From positions 1 through 49,871 of the forward strand of contig JAJDUT010000109.1 in assembly GCA_022826515.1 (NCBI GenBank): 49,871 nucleotides of DNA, written 5' to 3'. Shown in pieces: positions 41,876 through 49,871 of this stretch (its first letter is position 1; every line of letters begins with the position of its first letter). The position numbers and the translations under genes were made by a program. This stretch comes from Candidatus Latescibacterota bacterium. GTDB lineage: Bacteria; Latescibacterota; UBA2968; UBA8231. Below the pieces are notes generated by a model. The model had not been told where the DNA came from. It saw only the letters and a list, made by a program, of their open reading frames with translations, and ran no database searches.

Positions 41876-43770
41876 TGCGCTCTGCCCTCGAATGGACGCT
41901 GGCCATGGCGCTGTGCGTCGGCCACAACTTCATCGGGGTGCGCAGCTACATCCTGCTCGACCGCTACTCGGGCTACGCCGACCACTTCAACACCGTCGGC
42001 GTCATCTTCGCCCTGTTCTGGGTCGCGCTTACCGCTCTCTTGCTCGCGCTAATTCGGCCCTTCCTGCGACTGCCAACTTCGACTTTTGCCCTCATCTACG
42101 CCGCGCTAATGGTGGCCACGGTCATGCCGACTATGGGCTTTGGCGGCTATTTTATTCCCCTGCTCGCCGGTGTCTTCTACTACGCCACCCCGGAAAACAA
42201 CTGGCGCGAACTGCTCTGGGACCACATTCCCGACTGGGCCGCCCCGCGCGACCTAGAGATGATCCGCAACCTCTTCGAGGGTGCTCCAGCAGGTGCGCCG
42301 CTGCCGTGGGATGCCTGGCTCGGCCCTTCTATCTTCTGGGGCCTGTTCATGGTCGCCTTCTTCTTGGTCAGCTTCTCGCTCATCGCCCTGCTGCACCACC
42401 AGTGGGCCAGCGGCGAGCGCTTGGTCTATCCCCTAGCAGTAGTGCCAACGGCGATGGTCGAGAGCGTGGAAAACCCAGCCAAAAGCCTCTTTAAGAATCC
42501 GCTGTTCTGGGTCGGTTTTTTCATCGCCGCGATCATCCCGACCGTCAACATGCTCGATCAAGTGTTCGACTTTGAGACCATCAACAACTTCGGCATCCCC
42601 TCCACGCGCATCTTTTTGCGCCGCATCGGCATCTCCTATGGAATCAACGTCAACTTCCTCGTCATCGGCTTGAGTTACCTGCTCAACCTCAATGTGCTCT
42701 TGAGCGTCTGGCTCTTTCACATCCTCATCTATCTCGAACACGGCCTGTTGGGCTTTTTAGGCGTTGTCGTCAATCTCCCTGCCCAGCCTCACCAGCAGGT
42801 CTCAGTGCTGATGTCGCACCAGCAGATGGGGGCGCTCATCTTCCTGATCCTCTCGTCGCTGTGGATGTCGCGCGACTTCCTCAAAGATCAGTGGCGCGCT
42901 ATCGCCAGCGGCACCAGAGGCCCGAACACACACCTGCCCTCGCCGCGCACCTCGGCGCTGATGGGGGGCGTCGGCTTGGTCTATATGGCGTACTTCCTCC
43001 ACGCCACCGGCCTTTACCTCGGCTGGAGCTTGGCCTTTTTGCTGGTCGCGCTATTGGTCTTCTTGGGCACGGCGCGCTTGCTGGTGCAAACCGGCTTGGG
43101 GCGGCTGCGCGCCCCCCATTCCATTCCGCCGCTTTTTACCAACATCTTCGGCACGGCCTATTTCGGCGATAAGGGCCTCACCGCTATGGGGCTCAACATG
43201 GTCTGGGCCGCAGACGTGCAACTGTTCTTCATGGGCACGATGGCCCACGCCTTCAAGGTCTGCGAGGAGGTCAAGGAAAAGATCAGCGCCCGCAAGCTGC
43301 TGTTCTTCCTCGCCTCCGCCCTCGTCGTCAGCGCAATTACCACTGTCGTGGTCTATATCTGGCTGGGCTATCAGCACGGTATGATGCACGGCTTCCGCTG
43401 GTACTACATCAACTCGCCGCTGAGCAAGTGGGGCTGGGTCGCCAAAACGGTCAACAACCCGCATCCGCCCCAACACCTGACCACCCTGTTCACTGGCATC
43501 GGCGCAGGACTCGCTGGGTTGCTCTCCTTCGCCCAACACCGCCTCGCCGGCTGGCCGCTGCACCCGGTGGGGTTAGCCGTGGCCCTGACCAATACCGTGC
43601 GCGGCGACTGGTTTGGGATATTCCTCGCCTGGCTCGTTAAGTCGATTCTGATCAGCTACGGCGGGGTCATTCTATACAGGAAAGTGCGGCCGCTCTTTCT
43701 GGGGTTTATCATGGGAGCCTGCGTCGGCGTGGGCGGGTCGTCTTTGGTCTATTCGTTCTACTATTTCTAA
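41875..43770 (+). CDS. Large polytopic membrane protein (DUF6785/DUF6784-like)
   Basis: A 631-residue integral membrane protein with more than ten hydrophobic helices. ATG start at 41875 in TGATG overlap with the binding-protein stop; GTG three bases earlier is also possible. Features include GHNFIGVRSYILLDRYSGY near the N-terminus, WASGERLVYPLAVVPTAMVE near residue 185 and HQQMGALIFLILSSLW. I recall the DUF6785/6784 pair in Latescibacterota- and Poribacteria-like genomes. The fold resembles oligopeptide (OPT)-type transporters in length and helix number, but that is an inference. Coupling to an ABC sugar importer suggests transport of a related compound. Its stop overlaps the convergent YwbE-like gene. 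Confidence 0.7.
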   Translation: MRSALEWTLAMALCVGHNFIGVRSYILLDRYSGYADHFNTVGVIFALFWVALTALLLALIRPFLRLPTSTFALIYAALMVATVMPTMGFGGYFIPLLAGVFYYATPENNWRELLWDHIPDWAAPRDLEMIRNLFEGAPAGAPLPWDAWLGPSIFWGLFMVAFFLVSFSLIALLHHQWASGERLVYPLAVVPTAMVESVENPAKSLFKNPLFWVGFFIAAIIPTVNMLDQVFDFETINNFGIPSTRIFLRRIGISYGINVNFLVIGLSYLLNLNVLLSVWLFHILIYLEHGLLGFLGVVVNLPAQPHQQVSVLMSHQQMGALIFLILSSLWMSRDFLKDQWRAIASGTRGPNTHLPSPRTSALMGGVGLVYMAYFLHATGLYLGWSLAFLLVALLVFLGTARLLVQTGLGRLRAPHSIPPLFTNIFGTAYFGDKGLTAMGLNMVWAADVQLFFMGTMAHAFKVCEEVKEKISARKLLFFLASALVVSAITTVVVYIWLGYQHGMMHGFRWYYINSPLSKWGWVAKTVNNPHPPQHLTTLFTGIGAGLAGLLSFAQHRLAGWPLHPVGLAVALTNTVRGDWFGIFLAWLVKSILISYGGVILYRKVRPLFLGFIMGACVGVGGSSLVYSFYYF

Positions 43771-43961
43771 CCGCTCACCTGCTTGACTCTGCCAACTTCG
43801 CCAGTCTCCAAGCGCACCTTAATCCCGTGCGGATGCGTCGCCGACTTGGTCAGAATATCCCGCACCACGCCCTCGGTCAGCCGCCCCGTGCGCTGGTCCT
43901 GCTTCTGCACGATGGCAACGCGTACTCCACGCCCTATATCGGCCCGTCTCGTTCCTTTCAT
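43767..43961 (-). CDS. ywbE: YwbE family protein
   Basis: A 64-residue protein. ATG at 43961 overlaps the stop of the PHP-hydrolase gene (ATGA), so it is translationally coupled to that gene. The sequence (QKQDQRTGRLTEGVVRDILT, HPHGIKVRLETGEVGRV) matches the small YwbE family, a single beta-barrel-like domain of unknown function. The longer 106-codon frame begins inside the upstream gene and is not supported. The stop at 43767 overlaps the convergent membrane-protein stop. Confidence 0.85.
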   Translation of the reverse strand: MKGTRRADIGRGVRVAIVQKQDQRTGRLTEGVVRDILTKSATHPHGIKVRLETGEVGRVKQVSG

Positions 43962-45775
43962 ACCCGGTCCAACCACACTGGACTCAACCACGCCCGGTGC
44001 CCGTCCTGCTGCCGCAACCGCAGATAGTAATAAGCCCACGCGCCCTCTGGTGCTGGCAATTCGGCCCCGTCGATTTCCACATCCCAAGAGTCAGGCGAGT
44101 CCTGCCAGACGCATTTCCCGTTTGCAATGATCTCCACCCGCTCAATCGGCGCAGTCCCGTGCAAGCTGGCGGAAAAATGCACCTTTTCCCCTTCCGCCAG
44201 TGCGCCCTCCGCGCCCGAGCGCACGCCGTTGACCGCATAGTCGCAGACAATCGGCACGCCCGAAGTAGCGTAGGTCCAGCGCTCGTCCATCGCCTGCCAC
44301 ACGGCCTCACGGGTCAACTCCGCCGCCCGGAAACAGGTCATCCCCACGTAGCCGCCCGGATTCTGCGTCGGATGCCCTTGATGGTTGTCGGTCCCGGCCA
44401 CGAAACCCAAGCGCCAGCCTTGGGCAAAGGCATCCTGCACCGAAGCACCCAATTTCCCCATGCGAATACCCCAATAGTCGTCGAGCGCGTCGGCTTCAAA
44501 ATTGCCCCGGCCCTGGACGATTTCTACCAACCTAGCTCGCTTGTTGGGGAACTCCCAGTGGTATTGCGACCAGTAGAACGTCTTGCCCATGACTTCGCGG
44601 TGCTTGCCGTACTCGATGGGCTGTCCGCAGTTGGGATGGTGCGGCACCATGACCACATTCTCGTCCCAAGTCACTTCCGAGGGGCAAAGATCCGGTTTCC
44701 AGTGCCAAGTGCCGCCATCGACTTCTGGCGTGCGTAGATAGAGGTTGGCGTGCCCGTACGCATTGGAGCTTTCCCAGGCGGGGATCGTCACAAAGCGGCC
44801 CGGCTCGTAAAACTCCTCATTGACCGCCAAGCACTCGGCCCATCCGGGGCCAATTGGCGCGTGGTCGGTCATCGCGATCACGTCGAGATTGAGAAAGTCG
44901 CGGGCATAGGCGTAAGCTGCGCGCGGCTCGCGGTCGCCATCGACCGAAAGCCGCGTGTGGAAGTGGATGCCGCCGAAGTAGTGGCCGCACTCGCCGACCG
45001 CTTGCGCCGGACCGCTCTGAGCTTCTAAACCGCGCTCCACATCGCGCACGATGATGCGGACCGGACCGTCGGCCTGCACTTCAATGCCCTCAATCACACC
45101 CCTCCCGTCGGCACCAACTTCTACCTCATCGGGCAACCCGACGACCGCGCCGTCGGCCTGCAAACTCACCGTCCCCCGGTAGCTGGGTATTGGATTGAGA
45201 TGATCGTCCGTCGCGAAAACTACGACCCTGCGCTTTCCCTCCACATCCGCTGTCGCGGAGATTCTCCCTTCCAGCCGCGTCAGAGGGCCGGGGGCATTGC
45301 TCAGCGGAATTGGATCGCCCACCTTCTCGAAAACTTCCGCTTCGGGTCGCCGCACCCGCACTTGCAGGGCACCGCTTATATCCGCGTGCGGCGACGGCAC
45401 CACGCCAAAGGGAAAGACCAGCCGCGCTCCCGCGCTCAGCGACTTGGTGACCTGAATGGTACACAAGTAAAGCTCGTTGACCGGCCTTCCCACCAATCCG
45501 CCGCCAGCCGGCCCGTCGCCGCCCCGCGTCATATCGGTCCAGTCGCGCGCCAACCCATGCCCCAGTACCACCACGCCCTCACCCCCTTCGACAAAAGGAT
45601 CTTCAAGCGTCCACTTGCGAGAATGGGAATGGAAAGTGCTGATCGAAACCCGCACGTCGGCACCAGCTTCCAAGCCTGCCGGACAAGTGACGAACAGCCG
45701 CAACGGCTTGACCTGCTGGTCTGTAGCGACGAATTCCGTCTGCCCTTCGTAGTGTATCTCTAATTGTTCGTACAT
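43958..45775 (-). CDS. PHP-type metallohydrolase, CehA/McbA (DUF3604-like)
   Basis: A 605-residue protein starting at the ATG at 45775, preceded by GAGGAG; the 11-codon-longer frame lacks a site. Residues ~1-260 are two beta-sandwich-like regions. A PHP/CehA domain follows: GGIHFHTRLSVDGDREP (His-x-His) near 270, LDVIAMTDHAP near 300, MVPHHPNCG near 380, and GFVAGTDNHQGHP near 465, a set that matches metal ligands. Related CehA/McbA enzymes hydrolyse carbamate or phosphate esters, and other DUF3604 proteins are uncharacterised. No signal peptide. Sits in a minus-strand group with sulfatases and a dioxygenase. Confidence 0.85.
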   Translation of the reverse strand: MYEQLEIHYEGQTEFVATDQQVKPLRLFVTCPAGLEAGADVRVSISTFHSHSRKWTLEDPFVEGGEGVVVLGHGLARDWTDMTRGGDGPAGGGLVGRPVNELYLCTIQVTKSLSAGARLVFPFGVVPSPHADISGALQVRVRRPEAEVFEKVGDPIPLSNAPGPLTRLEGRISATADVEGKRRVVVFATDDHLNPIPSYRGTVSLQADGAVVGLPDEVEVGADGRGVIEGIEVQADGPVRIIVRDVERGLEAQSGPAQAVGECGHYFGGIHFHTRLSVDGDREPRAAYAYARDFLNLDVIAMTDHAPIGPGWAECLAVNEEFYEPGRFVTIPAWESSNAYGHANLYLRTPEVDGGTWHWKPDLCPSEVTWDENVVMVPHHPNCGQPIEYGKHREVMGKTFYWSQYHWEFPNKRARLVEIVQGRGNFEADALDDYWGIRMGKLGASVQDAFAQGWRLGFVAGTDNHQGHPTQNPGGYVGMTCFRAAELTREAVWQAMDERWTYATSGVPIVCDYAVNGVRSGAEGALAEGEKVHFSASLHGTAPIERVEIIANGKCVWQDSPDSWDVEIDGAELPAPEGAWAYYYLRLRQQDGHRAWLSPVWLDRV

Positions 45776-45813
45776 ATCGTCTCCTCGATTAGACAAACTT
45801 CTGAGCATGTTGT

Positions 45814-47274
45814 CTAGCTCTTAGCGGTATTGGCATCTACCATTGCCAGCAACGCATTCATCTGCTCGCGCGTCTGCGACACGTTTCCACTGTTAAAAAT
45901 CTGTTGTTCTATCTCGTCTGTCAGGCCCATCTTTTCGCGTTCCGTCCGCAGCAAGACTTTCATGTAGGATACTGTTGGGGCGTATTCGGGATCTTCCGAT
46001 ACATCTCGTGTCTCGCTGGGGTCTGCTTCCAAATCGAAAAGCTGGTAATGGTCGTAGTTGTGGTTGTACCAGATCAATTTGAAATTTTTGGTCCGCACGC
46101 CGCAGTTTGCTAATTCGCCATCTGGCTGGATATCAAAGTGCTGGTAGTAAAACGCAGTTCGCCAATCATCTGGCGTGTGTCCTCTCAGGAGGGACACGAG
46201 ACTTCTTCCTTGTATGTCTGCGGGAATAGGCTGTCCGGCGTATTCCAAAAAAGTCGGTGCATAGTCGAGATTGATCACCATGTCATTCGTATGGGATCCT
46301 GCTTCAATTTCTCTCGGATATCGGATCAAAAATGGAACCCGCAGGCTCTCTTCATACATCATTTTTTTATCGACCCAGCCGTGTTCGCCCTGAAACATCC
46401 CGTTGTCTGAGGTATATACCACAATCGTATTTTCGGCCAAGCCCTGTTCGTCGAGATAGTCGAGCAGCCGCCCAATATTATCATCTACCGCGGCCACACA
46501 ACGGAGGTAATCTTTGATAAAGTACTGGTAGTTTCTGTGTTTCTGATCCTGCATGGACAATCCTTCGGGCATCGCATCCCAGTGCGTGATATTCCACTGT
46601 TCATGTACTGTTTCCAGCTTGACCTGCAGGGCCTCGGGCGGAACTGGACTGTCTCCGAAATCGTGGTCAAATGTCTCTGGTTCGGGAATGGTTTCATCCT
46701 CGAACATCGCTTTGTGCTTCTCATCCGGTTCCCAGTTGTAATGGGGCGACTTAAAATGGCACAGGAGCATAAAAGGCTTCTCGGAATCTCGTCCTTTGAG
46801 CCAATCTAGGCATTTGTCAGTTACCAGATCTGTAGAATATCCCCGACTTTCTTTCCATACAGGACCATGTTCGCTGGGTTCGATAAATTTGGGATCAAAA
46901 TAAGAACCTTGTCCCCACATTACGCTGTAGTGATCAAAGCCCGTTGGCATACTGTGTAGGTGCCATTTTCCAATAATCGCGGTCTGATATCCCGCTTCCT
47001 GTAATAGACCGGGGAATGTCTGCTGTGAGCCGTCAAAAATATTCCCCCCAATTGACGTCTGTCCGTGGAGATGTGCGTATTTTCCAGTCAATATGGATGC
47101 GCGGCTGGGCGAACACAGAGAGTAGGTCACATAACAATTGTCCAGACGCATTCCACCATGGGCAATCCGATCCATATTAGGGGTGTGGTTAATCTGACTG
47201 CCATAGCAGCTCAAGGCTCCCGTTCCATGGTCATCGGTCATGATATACAGAATGTTGGGACGTTTATCTGCCAT
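45814..47274 (-). CDS. Sulfatase, no signal peptide (second)
   Basis: A 486-residue arylsulfatase-family enzyme. ILYIMTDDHG carries metal ligands, and the formylglycine motif is CSPSR (C54) within LCSPSRASILTG. KWHLHSMPTGFD and VVYTSDNGMFQGEHGWVDK supply further active-site residues. No signal peptide is seen. AGAGGAG precedes the ATG. The gene is AT-richer (about 42% G+C in a sampled line) than its neighbour at 47364-48803, hinting at separate origin. Substrate unknown. Confidence 0.93.
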   Translation of the reverse strand: MADKRPNILYIMTDDHGTGALSCYGSQINHTPNMDRIAHGGMRLDNCYVTYSLCSPSRASILTGKYAHLHGQTSIGGNIFDGSQQTFPGLLQEAGYQTAIIGKWHLHSMPTGFDHYSVMWGQGSYFDPKFIEPSEHGPVWKESRGYSTDLVTDKCLDWLKGRDSEKPFMLLCHFKSPHYNWEPDEKHKAMFEDETIPEPETFDHDFGDSPVPPEALQVKLETVHEQWNITHWDAMPEGLSMQDQKHRNYQYFIKDYLRCVAAVDDNIGRLLDYLDEQGLAENTIVVYTSDNGMFQGEHGWVDKKMMYEESLRVPFLIRYPREIEAGSHTNDMVINLDYAPTFLEYAGQPIPADIQGRSLVSLLRGHTPDDWRTAFYYQHFDIQPDGELANCGVRTKNFKLIWYNHNYDHYQLFDLEADPSETRDVSEDPEYAPTVSYMKVLLRTEREKMGLTDEIEQQIFNSGNVSQTREQMNALLAMVDANTAKS

Positions 47275-47363
47275 TTTATCTCCTCTTAGAAGCCGTTGAG
47301 TTGAAAAGACTATTTCTACGCTATTTGCCTATATAGAAGCGAGGCGTCTGATACGATAACTTC

Positions 47364-48803
47364 TCAGACGTAGTTAGTCTCATTCCACGCCCCCACCAAA
47401 AACGCCGTGCGATACTGCCGCGTCGAGATCAGCCAGTGGCACAGGAGTTTCTCGCACTGCTCGACGATTTCTTGGTACGCCTGCTCGCCGTACAAATTGC
47501 GAGCCTCGTGCGGATCGGCCTCCAAGTCGTAGAGCTCGCCGCAGTCGCCCCCAAAATCCTCCGGCTGATAGTGTACGTAACGCCACTTGCCCCAACGCAG
47601 CGCCTTGCTGTGCCGATGCTCAGTGACCGCTACCTCATGCACTGGATCGGTTCCACCCCGCAAAAGCCCACTGATATCCACCCCGTCCATACCCTCCATC
47701 GCCGACAACCCGCAGAGATTCATAAACGTCGGGGCCAAATCGACATTTTCCACCAACGCGTCGCAAACCCTCCCCTCGACCGCAACGCCCGGCACCCGCC
47801 AGAGCATCGGCACCCGACACACCGCCTCCGAGCATATTCCAGGGGCCTTTTCCTGAATGCCGAAAGCAGTACTGTACGCGCCGTGGTCGGAATTATAGAC
47901 GACGATCGTATCTTTGGCTAACCCGCGCTCGTCGAGGTAGTCCAAAAGGCGGCCAATACAGTAATCAATCTGCGTCACGCAGCCCAGATAGCCGCGCCAG
48001 ATATTGCGCGCCCCCTCCTCCGGCGACCATTCCTCCCCCTCCCAAGCCCGCTGAAACCGCGCGTGCATATCGCGAAAATGCGGCGGTCGTCCCGACGGAG
48101 CCTGGTAATAAGTCTCCGGCAACGCAATGTCGTCTGCGTACATATCCCAGAACTTCCGATCCGGCGTATAGGGCGCATGCGGTCGCGGCAGCGATACCTG
48201 CATACAGAAGGGAGCTCCCTCACACCCCTCCATAAATTCAATCGCCCGATCCACACACCAACTCTCGACATTGTACTCCAATGGCAGTTCCGACGGCCGG
48301 GCGCGAAACTGATTCTGCGGCAAACCAACAGGATGGAGGGCTGGGTAACCGGTGATGCGGAAATTGTCGTTTTGCTCCAACAGACCGGCTCCCGCCAAAA
48401 ACGTTTGATACGGCGACAAACCGCCCGCACTCGGCACCGGCGTCGCAGTACCAGACATCCAATAGTCAACATGGTCCAACAGCCAATCGCTCGGCTGGTT
48501 GGGCACATGCGTCTTGCCGATCACCGCCGTCTTGTACCCGTGCTGCTTAAAATGGCCGAGAAAACTCTGCATCCCCTCCGGACGCGGCCCACCTAAACCA
48601 AAAAAACCGTGGTTGTGGCAGTACTGTCCCGTGTACATGCTCATGCGGCTAGGCGTGCAGATCGGATTCTGGGTGTACGCCGCTGAAAAGCGCATCCCCT
48701 CGCGGGCCAGCCGATCCATGTTGGGCGTCAGCGCCTGCTCGTGGCCTTCGCAGCCCATACAGGCCGCTTGGTGCTGATCAGATAGGATGTGCAGTACATT
48801 CAT
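47364..48803 (-). CDS. Sulfatase, no signal peptide (third)
   Basis: A 479-residue arylsulfatase-family enzyme; the ATG at 48803 with GAGGT upstream is preferred over a TTG four codons earlier. The formylglycine motif is CTPSR (C49). VLHILSDQHQ, HVPNQPSDWLLD and VVYNSDHGAYST mark the active-site region. The sequence differs considerably from the 45814-47274 sulfatase, so they are not recent copies. A broad role in glycan desulfation is inferred. Confidence 0.93.
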   Translation of the reverse strand: MNVLHILSDQHQAACMGCEGHEQALTPNMDRLAREGMRFSAAYTQNPICTPSRMSMYTGQYCHNHGFFGLGGPRPEGMQSFLGHFKQHGYKTAVIGKTHVPNQPSDWLLDHVDYWMSGTATPVPSAGGLSPYQTFLAGAGLLEQNDNFRITGYPALHPVGLPQNQFRARPSELPLEYNVESWCVDRAIEFMEGCEGAPFCMQVSLPRPHAPYTPDRKFWDMYADDIALPETYYQAPSGRPPHFRDMHARFQRAWEGEEWSPEEGARNIWRGYLGCVTQIDYCIGRLLDYLDERGLAKDTIVVYNSDHGAYSTAFGIQEKAPGICSEAVCRVPMLWRVPGVAVEGRVCDALVENVDLAPTFMNLCGLSAMEGMDGVDISGLLRGGTDPVHEVAVTEHRHSKALRWGKWRYVHYQPEDFGGDCGELYDLEADPHEARNLYGEQAYQEIVEQCEKLLCHWLISTRQYRTAFLVGAWNETNYV

Positions 48804-48836
48804 TTGATACCTCAATTGCTATTCCGGCCTCGGCTG

Positions 48837-49778
48837 CTACGACTCAGAAATCCTAATGTCGTCTTCTGTCAATGTCCGTTCCAATGCTCTGTCCCAGTCC
48901 ATGCTGTCTTTCTCAAGCGTTGTTTGCACGCACCTAGGCAATCGTCGTCCACAGATGTACATCTCAGGAGTGCCCCAGTGCTCCGTGCCTTCGGGAATCC
49001 TTGGTCTGTTCCCGGTATGCTGAATGGTCGCTTTCATGTAATGCACGATATAGGCCCGCCGAAACCGATCCGATCTGTTGGGTGTGCTGCGGTGCAATAG
49101 CGCATTGTTAAAAAATACCAGTGCGCCCTTTGGCACTTCTACTGGCATGGCCTGTTCTTCCATCTCGTCGGACACGGTCACTCTCTTTTGCAACAAATAA
49201 TCATCGCTCTCGACCTGACTGTGATCTATCACGCCCAGGCGATGGCTGCCGGGGATCACCCACAAGCATCCGTTCTCTTCGTCCGCATCATCCAGCGCCA
49301 GCCAAGTTCCAATCGTCGATTGGTCTATGGCGTCTCCTACGCTACTGATATAAATGTTGCGGAAATACCACGAGTCCTGATGCCACGCAATAGGCCGCCC
49401 GGTACCCGGGGGTTTAAGAAAATACAGATCGTTTGGACAGAACAGGTCTCGCCCCACGATCTCTGCGACCGCGTCCAGCCGCCTTGGGTCGCGAATGTGT
49501 GATCGCACCAATGCACTGAATCTGTGTAGTCGCGTTATACCGTCTAACGATGCGGCACCAGAAGTCGCATCAGTTCCGGCATTGCGTTTCAGAATTGCTT
49601 GCTTCTCTTTCTCAGTCAACACGTCAGAGGTCTCGATGAGTTCTACGAGATCTTCGATTCTGTCGCGCAGTGCATCAATCTCATAAGTGTCGAAGGCATC
49701 TGCGCGAATAAAGAACCCGTCTTTTGCATACTTTTCGCGTTCTTCCACAGTCAATCCATGCGTTGCAACTGTAGCCAT
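48837..49778 (-). CDS. Phytanoyl-CoA dioxygenase-family protein (PhyH)
   Basis: A 313-residue Fe(II)/2-oxoglutarate-dependent dioxygenase of the PhyH family. The His-x-Asp iron motif is H133/D135 (AWHQDSWYF); the distal His229 (NNALLHRSTPNR) and Arg240 complete the facial triad and 2-oxoglutarate clamp. Many bacterial PhyH proteins hydroxylate small metabolites rather than phytanoyl-CoA, so the substrate is open. It is the first gene of the minus-strand run at this end, and a heptamer repeat lies 35 bp upstream. Confidence 0.92.
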   Translation of the reverse strand: MATVATHGLTVEEREKYAKDGFFIRADAFDTYEIDALRDRIEDLVELIETSDVLTEKEKQAILKRNAGTDATSGAASLDGITRLHRFSALVRSHIRDPRRLDAVAEIVGRDLFCPNDLYFLKPPGTGRPIAWHQDSWYFRNIYISSVGDAIDQSTIGTWLALDDADEENGCLWVIPGSHRLGVIDHSQVESDDYLLQKRVTVSDEMEEQAMPVEVPKGALVFFNNALLHRSTPNRSDRFRRAYIVHYMKATIQHTGNRPRIPEGTEHWGTPEMYICGRRLPRCVQTTLEKDSMDWDRALERTLTEDDIRISES

Positions 49779-49812
49779 AAAACATCTTCTTTCCTTTTGA
49801 GAATTATTAACT

Positions 49813-49844
49813 TAATTCCTAATTCCTAATTCCTAATTCCTAAT
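49813..49844. repeat. Heptamer tandem repeat TAATTCC
   Basis: Four perfect copies of TAATTCC (49813-49840) followed by TAAT. It lies upstream of the PhyH gene, where a promoter or leader could be. Short tandem repeats can vary in number by slipped-strand events and alter promoter spacing; the length here is short. Confidence 0.85.
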
Positions 49845-49871
49845 CACAATGTCAAGTTTTTCTTCGGTTCC

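Noticed and set aside
47345..47370. CGTCTGA/TCAGACG hairpin at the end of a sulfatase gene
   Set aside because: Loop of 12 bases with no uridine tract; insufficient as a terminator.
1..49871. tRNA, rRNA, CRISPR array or recognised riboswitch
   Set aside because: None was seen on either strand; no regularly spaced direct repeats other than the heptamer, and no conserved structured-RNA cores were recognised by eye.

Overview
The window is about 50 kb of a moderately GC-rich bacterial chromosome. The gene complement resembles that of uncultured, environmental, double-membraned lineages such as Latescibacterota or Poribacteria. It includes sulfatases, a phytanoyl-CoA dioxygenase, Gfo/Idh/MocA and TIM-barrel sugar enzymes, several sugar ABC transporters, CRTAC1-type FG-GAP/ASPIC-UnbV proteins with TPR partners, large surface proteins ending in a gliding-motility or FlgD-like domain, and a DUF6785-type membrane protein. 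That lineage is an inference from gene content; no rRNA or tRNA gene is visible to confirm it.

Layout. (1) 1-3.0 kb, minus strand: an AT-rich accessory segment with an AlbA_2/Schlafen-type gene, an AAA ATPase and DUF4276 (TOPRIM-like) pair, and the first residues of a type ISP restriction-methylase fused to a duplicated permease tail. The segment is bracketed by 154-bp direct repeats of the 3' end of the neighbouring sugar permease gene. (2) 3.0-6.2 kb: a sugar ABC importer whose binding protein is fused to one permease. (3) 6.3-11.2 kb: a secreted CBM9/DOMON-like protein and four enzymes: isochorismatase-like, MBL-cupin fusion, sugar isomerase/epimerase-like and Gfo/Idh/MocA. (4) 11.3-14.8 kb: an AraFGH-type importer. 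(5) 14.9-27.5 kb: a tightly packed minus-strand set of seven exported proteins: TPR lipoprotein, double-parvulin lipoprotein, 879-aa probable outer-membrane protein, three paralogous discoidin-type proteins with a shared C-terminal module, and a lipoprotein. A second CBM9-like gene follows at 27.6-28.5 kb behind its own promoter and terminator.

(6) From 28.8 kb the strand flips: a CRTAC1 protein, a TPR lipoprotein, a DUF5107-like protein and a sulfatase. Then come an AT-rich MazE/AbrB-VapC toxin-antitoxin module and an SDR oxidoreductase. (7) 36.9-43.8 kb: two divergent ABC permease sets separated by a MITE-like inverted repeat. The right-hand set carries its own lipoprotein binding protein and a 631-aa polytopic membrane protein. 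(8) 43.8-49.8 kb, minus strand: YwbE, a PHP-type (CehA/McbA, DUF3604-like) metallohydrolase, two more sulfatases and a phytanoyl-CoA dioxygenase. A short heptamer tandem repeat lies upstream of the last gene.

Taken together, the window suggests a heterotroph that imports and remodels sugars, probably sulfated or otherwise decorated ones, and invests in a large surface-protein apparatus. The most original regions are the seven-gene exported-protein locus at 14.9-27.5 kb and the recombined defence remnant at 0.9-3.2 kb. All family assignments rest on reading motifs by eye; no database search was run.
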